Positions 59,447-64,000 of a stretch of 64,000 nucleotides of DNA are shown piece by piece. Each line of letters starts with the position of its first letter. Within the stretch, counting starts at the first letter, position 1. Origin of the DNA: Bog-473 sp963840245 (GTDB taxonomy: Bacteria; Actinomycetota; Acidimicrobiia; Acidimicrobiales; RAAP-2). Location: the NCBI GenBank assembly GCA_963840245.1, contig CAWIYI010000023.1:1-64000 (forward strand). The letters are read 5' to 3'. The notes under the pieces are model-generated. The model was not told where the DNA came from. It did no database searches and worked only from the letters and a program-made list of their open reading frames with translations. The position numbers were made by a program, and so were the translations under genes.

Positions 59447-60735
59447 TACGCCTTCCCCCCCGGTACGGGATCGGGGACCGGCGTCAGCCGGGGCGCCCGC
59501 GTCACCCGGCTCCCGATCGCCGGGATGACGACGTCCTCCTCGCTGCGGCCCGCCCCGAGCTTGTTGGCCCGCAAGAGGAGGATGGCCGCCAGAATCACGA
59601 CGGGCGCCAGGAGCAGCCCGGCCCAGCCCCAGGCGACGATGGCGGCCACCAGGAGCAGCCACCCCAGCGTGAGCGGGATGAGGCGCTTCCAACCCAGGTC
59701 CATCAACTGGTCGTAGCGCAGGCGGGGCAGGGCGGCGCGGAACCAGACGTAGATGAAGCAGAACGCCACCGTCTTGAGGAGGAAGTAGATGATCGGCATG
59801 TAGATGGTCGCCCCCGGGATGTGGAAGATGTAGCCGTTGGGGCCGCCGAAGAAGAGCGTCACCACGATGGCCGACATGGTGATGGTGTTCATGAACTCGG
59901 CGAGGTAGAACAGGCCGAAGCGGATGGAGGAGTACTCGGTGTGGAAGCCGCCGACCAGCTCCGTGTCCGCCTCGGTGAGGTCGAAGGGCGGGCGGGTCAG
60001 TTCGGCCGTGATGGCGATCATGAAGAAGATGAAGGGCAGGAACCCCAGCCGGATGAGGTTCCAGTTCCAGAACCCGTTCGACTGCGACGCCACGATGGCC
60101 CGGGTCGACAGCGAGCCGGTGACGAGCACGACCATCACCGTGGTCATGCCGAGCGCGGCCTCGTAGGAGATCACCTGGGCCGAGGCGCGCACCGAGCCGA
60201 GCAGCGGGTACTTCGAGCCCGAGGACCAGCCGGCCAGCATGACGCCGTAGACCGCGATGCCCGACATCGCCAGCACGAGCAGGATCCCCATGGGCGGGTC
60301 GGCCACCTGCAGCTCGAAGGTGTGGCTGCCGATGGTGATGACGCCGCCGACGGGGACGACGGTGAAGACCAGCACGGCCGGGATCACCGACAGGTAGGGC
60401 GCCAACTTGAAGACGAAGGAGTCGGCCCGGTCGGGCAGCAGGTCCTCCTTGAAGATGAGCTTGGTCCCGTCGGCGAGCGTCTGCAGCAGGCCCCACGGAC
60501 CGGCCCGGTTCGGCCCGACCCGGCTCTGCATGTCCGAGATCACCTTGCGCTCGAACCAGATCATCAGCGCCGTGGCCACCAGCAGCGCCACGAAGGCCGC
60601 CAGGCACTTGATGATGACGATGAGCCAGACCTCCCAGTTGAGGCCGAAGATGAAGAGCGGGTCGCCGTTGCCGCTGTCCGCGCTGTGCGTGAGGAGCGGG
60701 GCGGAGTTGGAGAGGAGGGCGGCGGCGGCGATCAC
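59446..60735 (-). CDS. nuoH: NADH-quinone oxidoreductase subunit H
   Basis: A 429-residue membrane subunit that forms the quinone chamber. Signatures: FERKVISDMQSRVGPNRAGPWGLLQTLADGTKLIFKEDLLP, PFDLTEADTELVGGFHTEYSSIRFGLFYLAEF (acidic loop), WFRAALPRLRYDQLMDLGWKRLIPLTL. About eight helices; a ~45-residue hydrophilic tail follows. ATG overlaps the corrected nuoG stop. Confidence 0.95.
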   Translation of the reverse strand: MIAAAALLSNSAPLLTHSADSGNGDPLFIFGLNWEVWLIVIIKCLAAFVALLVATALMIWFERKVISDMQSRVGPNRAGPWGLLQTLADGTKLIFKEDLLPDRADSFVFKLAPYLSVIPAVLVFTVVPVGGVITIGSHTFELQVADPPMGILLVLAMSGIAVYGVMLAGWSSGSKYPLLGSVRASAQVISYEAALGMTTVMVVLVTGSLSTRAIVASQSNGFWNWNLIRLGFLPFIFFMIAITAELTRPPFDLTEADTELVGGFHTEYSSIRFGLFYLAEFMNTITMSAIVVTLFFGGPNGYIFHIPGATIYMPIIYFLLKTVAFCFIYVWFRAALPRLRYDQLMDLGWKRLIPLTLGWLLLVAAIVAWGWAGLLLAPVVILAAILLLRANKLGAGRSEEDVVIPAIGSRVTRAPRLTPVPDPVPGGKA

Positions 60736-63694
60736 ACCGACTCCAGTCGCACGTCGGTCACGAGCTGGCGGCTGTCGATGAGCGTGGCCACCGCGTTGGG
60801 CGGCGCACTCTCGCCGCCGGGCACGTTGAAGTCGATGGCGACGACGCCCCGGGCCACGCCCTCGTCGGACTCGGCGGCCAGGATCAGCTCGCCCCGGGCC
60901 GAGCGGACCTTCACGCGGTCACCGGTCTCGGCGCCGAGGCGGTCGAGGTCGTAGGGGTTGGCCCGGGCCACCAGCGTCGGCACGAGCGGCGTCAGCGAGG
61001 GCGAGCCGGTGACGGAGCTCCCGGCGTCGTAGAGGCGGCGGCCCGACGTCAGCCGCAGGCTGTAGCTGTCGGCCTTGGGGATCTGCAGCGGCTCGGCGCC
61101 GCCGGTACCGGTCCCCGCAAGCAGGGGCGGCGGACTGCCCAGATCGGTGGCGTGGGCGAGGGCGGGACTGCCGGTGCCGGTGCCGACGCGGGGCGGCGCG
61201 CCCTGGCGCTCCACCGACTCGACGCCGGGGAGGGCGACGGGGTCGATCGGGGAGACGTCGTCGCGGTGGTCCTCGTTGCCGGTGAGCGGCACCAAGATCC
61301 CGTCGTGCGCCACGTCGGAGTGCAGGACCTGCTGCGTCAGCCCGGCGTAGGCGGGCGCGGTCCGGGCCAGCTCGTCCGAGAGCTCGTTGTCGCTGGTGAG
61401 GCCGAGGTCCGACCCGAGGGCCACGGCGAGCTCGGCGGCGATCATCCAGTCGGGCCAGGCGAAGCCGGGCGCCGAGAGCTTGGGACCGAGACGGCTGACC
61501 CGTCCCTCGATGTTGGTCGTCGTGCCGGCCCGCTCGTGTGTCACCGCGCACGGCAGCACCACGTCGGCGTGAGCGTCGACCGATTCGGACGGGTGACCGG
61601 TCACCGCCACGACGAAGTGCCCGGCCGAGAGCGCCTTCTCGGCGACGGCGCGGTCGGGGAAGTCGTCGAGCGGGTCGGCGCCCAGGAGGACGAGGGCACG
61701 CACGCCCGTCCCGCCACCGTCGGGGCTGTGTCACCGTCGGGGGCTGCGTCACCGTCCCCCTCGCGCTCCCCCGCCATGGAGGCGAGGATCTCGGCCGTCG
61801 AGAGGCCGATGCCGGCGGGCACGGCGCCCCAGGCCGCGGTGAAACGCTCCCGGCCCGCATCGAGGCCGACCCGGCCCGGGAGGATCCCGGGGGCGAGGCC
61901 CATGTCGAGCGCCCCGAAGACGTTGCCCCGGCGCAGCGCGGGAAGGAAGGTCGCCTTGGGCAGTGCGGTGGCCAGGACGCGCACGGCCTCGGCGGCCACC
62001 TCGCCCGATTCGGCGTAGGACGGCCGCCCGGCCACGACGACCACGCCCTCGCCGTCGGGGTGGTCCGCCAGCAACCCGCGGGCCGCCTCCAGTGCGTCGG
62101 TGGTGACGGCCGCGCCCTCCGGGTGGGTCCCGAGTGCGCGCGCCGCGGCCGCGTCGCCGGTGAGGGCGCGGGCCATCTGGGGCGCGTCGCCCGGGCGGAT
62201 GCGCAGCGTCGCCGCGGCCAGTGCGCTGAGGGCGGTGGGAGCCGTCGCGATCTCGACCAACCGGGTGTCGCCGCCGACCACGGCCTCGCGCAGGCGGAGG
62301 AAGAGAACGGGGAGCTCCTCGCGCAGGTCGCCGGCCAGGGTCACGAGGACCGGTGCCGCGCAGGCCTCGTCGATGGTCGCCCGGGGCAGGCCCAGCACGA
62401 GATCGGCGGGAAGCCCGTCGCCCAGCTGGGCGTCGACCGAGTCGGTGCCGATGATGCCCTTGGCGAGCTTGGCCCAGGCGTAGGCGGACTCGTTGGTCAG
62501 CCGGGCCCCACCGATCAGCGCCACCGCGCCGGGGCCGCCGGCGTCCTTGGCCGCGCCGAGCCCGGCCGCGGCGGCGGCCAGGGCCTCGCCCCAGCTGACC
62601 GCGACCAGCTCGCCCCCCTTGCGGACGCGGGGCTCCACCAGTCGGCCGTGCTCGAAGCGACCCGACTCGCGCGCCTCGCCCAGGAATTGGCCGCGGCTGG
62701 CCCCCAGGCTGACGACCTGGGACGCGGTCGCCGGGACCACGTCGACAGCCTCGTCGGCCAGCTCGCTCGGCAGGGGGCCGTTGTCGACCTCGTCGCCGTT
62801 GACCGACTCGAAGGCGAAGCGGCCCTTGTCGCACAGCCAGCCGTGGTTGACCGGCTCGGAGTCGATGCCGAGCAGCCGGGTGAGGCGGTTCTGCGAGGAC
62901 TGCACGGCCACCCGGCAGCCGACCGAGCAGGCGGTGCAGGTGGATTCGACCTGATCGAGGTCCCAAGGCCGGGCGGTGAAACGGTACGGAGTGGCGGTCA
63001 GCGCGCCGACCGGGCAGATCTGCACGGTGTTGCCGCTGAAGTAGGACGAGAAGGGCTCGGTGGGGAAGGTGGCCACCTCGACCGCCTCACCCCGCCCGGC
63101 GAAGTCGATCTGCGCCTCGCCGGCCACGTCCGAGGCGAAGCGCGTGCAGCGGGCGCACTGGATGCAGCGTTCGCGGTCGAGCAGCACGAGGTCCGAGATG
63201 GCGATGGGCTTCTCGAAGTGGCGCTTCTCCTCGACGAAGCGCGTCTCACCGGGGCCGTAGGCCAGCGTCTGGTCCTGCAGCGGGCACTCGCCGCCCTTGT
63301 CGCACACCGGGCAGTCGAGCGGGTGGTTGGCCAGCAGGAACTCGAGCACGCCGTCCTGGGCCTTCTTCACCTTCTCCGAGGTGGTGTCGACGACCATGCC
63401 CTCGCCGGCCTCGATGAAGCAGGCCGGCTGCAGCGTGGCGCCCCGCGGGCCATCCACCTCGACCAGGCACATGCGGCACATGCCGACGGGCTCCATGCGC
63501 GGGTGGTAGCAGAAGCGCGGGATGTAGGTGCCCGCGCGCTCGGCCGCCGCAATGAGCAGCTCGCCCTTGCGCGCGCTGACGACGCGACCGTCGAGGGTGA
63601 AGGTGTGCGTCCCGTCGTCGGACGAGTCCGTGGCGAGTGCCTCGGTGGGGGCCTTGGTCTTCGCCGTGTCAGTGGTCTTCGCCGTGTCAGTCAA
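60732..63694 (-). CDS. nuoG: NADH-quinone oxidoreductase subunit G (single-base frameshift)
   Basis: Large Fe-S subunit of complex I. Cluster motifs in order: FCYHPRMEPVGMCRMC (2Fe-2S), HPLDCPVCDKGGECPLQ, CIQCARCTRFA with CPVGAL, and CTACSVGC...WLCDKG of the molybdopterin-type domain. The frame breaks at 61722-61725, where a run of four bases would need five; adding one base joins the N-terminal ~655 residues to the C-terminal frame (VRALVLLGADPLDDFPD... FNVPGG) and gives a 987-residue protein. Two start codons and separate genes are unlikely, as the second part is a normal NuoG C-terminus. Likely sequencing error. Confidence 0.92.
63656..63691. repeat. 18-bp perfect tandem duplication at the nuoG 5' end
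   Basis: Two exact 18-bp copies (63656-63673 and 63674-63691) encode the doubled N-terminal TDTAKT segment of NuoG. In frame, and outside the folded domain, so probably neutral replication slippage. Confidence 0.7.
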
Positions 63695-64000
63695 AGGGAC
63701 AGCCCCCTTCCTTCACGTGCACCAGGAACTCGTCGCGGAACATCCGGATGCCCGACGCGATGGACGACGGGATCGACGGTCCGAGAACGCAGATCGTGGT
63801 CTGCTGGGGCGGCCAGAGCACGCCGGGGGAGATGTTGTCGGACAGGTCCATCAGGAGGTCCAGATCTTCCTCGCGCCCGGCGCCGTTCTCAATTCGGAAC
63901 AAGATGCGCTCGAGCCAGCCCGAGCCCTCGCGGCAGGGCGTGCACTGGCCGCACGACTCGCGGGCGAAGAACTTGGTGATGCGCCAGGCGGCGCGCACCA
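63687..64000 (-). CDS. nuoF: NADH-quinone oxidoreductase subunit F (C-terminal part only)
   Basis: The C-terminal ~103 residues of the NADH- and FMN-binding subunit. The [4Fe-4S] N3 ligands are SCGQCTPCREG, with the fourth Cys in TICVLGPS. The gene continues off the right edge. The segment before the fourth Cys (SPGVLWPPQQT) and the GPSIPS following it differ from the common ALGDAAAxP form. The stop overlaps the nuoG ATG by 8 bases. Confidence 0.93.
   Translation of the reverse strand, partial: VRAAWRITKFFARESCGQCTPCREGSGWLERILFRIENGAGREEDLDLLMDLSDNISPGVLWPPQQTTICVLGPSIPSSIASGIRMFRDEFLVHVKEGGCPFD

Noticed and set aside
60732..61703. The 3' frame of nuoG as a separate gene starting at GTG 61703
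   Set aside because: It is a normal NuoG C-terminus, and one added base in a 4-base run fuses it to the N-terminal frame.
1..64000. Search for tRNA, rRNA, insertion sequences, integrases, phage genes and defence systems
   Set aside because: No cloverleaf, rRNA segment, transposase or recombinase motif was recognised by eye. The many frameshifts are not associated with any mobile element.

Overview
The window is a stretch of a very GC-rich actinobacterial chromosome. Several traits point to Actinobacteriota: third-position GC bias, frequent GTG starts, a mycofactocin locus, and the actinobacterial ctaE-qcrCAB arrangement with a di-haem QcrC and a CtaF subunit. SCO6745-family, HelD and DUF2252 proteins agree with this. 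An acidimicrobial lineage is my best guess, but it is inference. I see no rRNA, tRNA, CRISPR array, integrase or transposase.

Layout. (1) 1-10.9 kb: mycofactocin. On the minus strand lie mftA (38 aa, ending IDGMCGVY), mftB, mftC, mftE and the start of a mycofactocin-linked SDR. mftF diverges from mftA. mftD lies 2 kb further on, beyond a P-loop kinase, a GNAT acetyltransferase and a methyltransferase. It faces an NDMA-dependent alcohol dehydrogenase, a likely mycofactocin-using enzyme. A cyclase-family hydrolase and two divergent TetR regulators (one KstR-like) follow. (2) 10.9-22.9 kb: an ABC exporter pair, D-aminoacylase-like amidohydrolase, alpha/beta hydrolase, DedA protein, GH1 glycosidase, two membrane proteins, crotonase, CopD-like protein, TatA and an MBL-fold hydrolase. 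(3) 22.9-26.1 kb: ctaC-ctaD-ctaF of the aa3 oxidase. (4) 26.1-34.9 kb: MFS transporter, an ArsR-SRPBCC/DHFR-like/VOC operon with a clear palindromic operator, a decayed hydrolase-cyclase gene, a second nucleotide cyclase fused to a YHS domain, and two SDRs. (5) 34.9-39 kb: ctaE-qcrC-qcrA-qcrB, which with region 3 encodes the bc1-aa3 respiratory chain. (6) 39-47 kb: a HelD-type RNA polymerase recycling ATPase, then haem genes hemE-cpfC-cgoX with lnt. (7) 47-52.3 kb: a large membrane fusion protein with a DUF2156 lysyltransferase domain, a coupled zinc-ribbon microprotein and a DUF2252 protein. (8) 52.3-64 kb: nuoF(partial)-G-H-I-J-K-L-M-N, all on the minus strand.

Together the window holds most of an aerobic respiratory chain (complex I, bc1, aa3 oxidase and the last haem steps) next to a redox-cofactor locus (mycofactocin) and its probable dehydrogenases.

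Caution: at least six otherwise intact genes (mftF, an ABC ATPase, qcrB, cgoX, the DUF2252 gene and nuoG) are each broken by a single-base indel, several at short homopolymers. In each case a one-base correction restores a full-length reading frame. Sequencing or assembly error is therefore more likely than real inactivation. The hydrolase-cyclase gene has five or more breaks and may be a true pseudogene.
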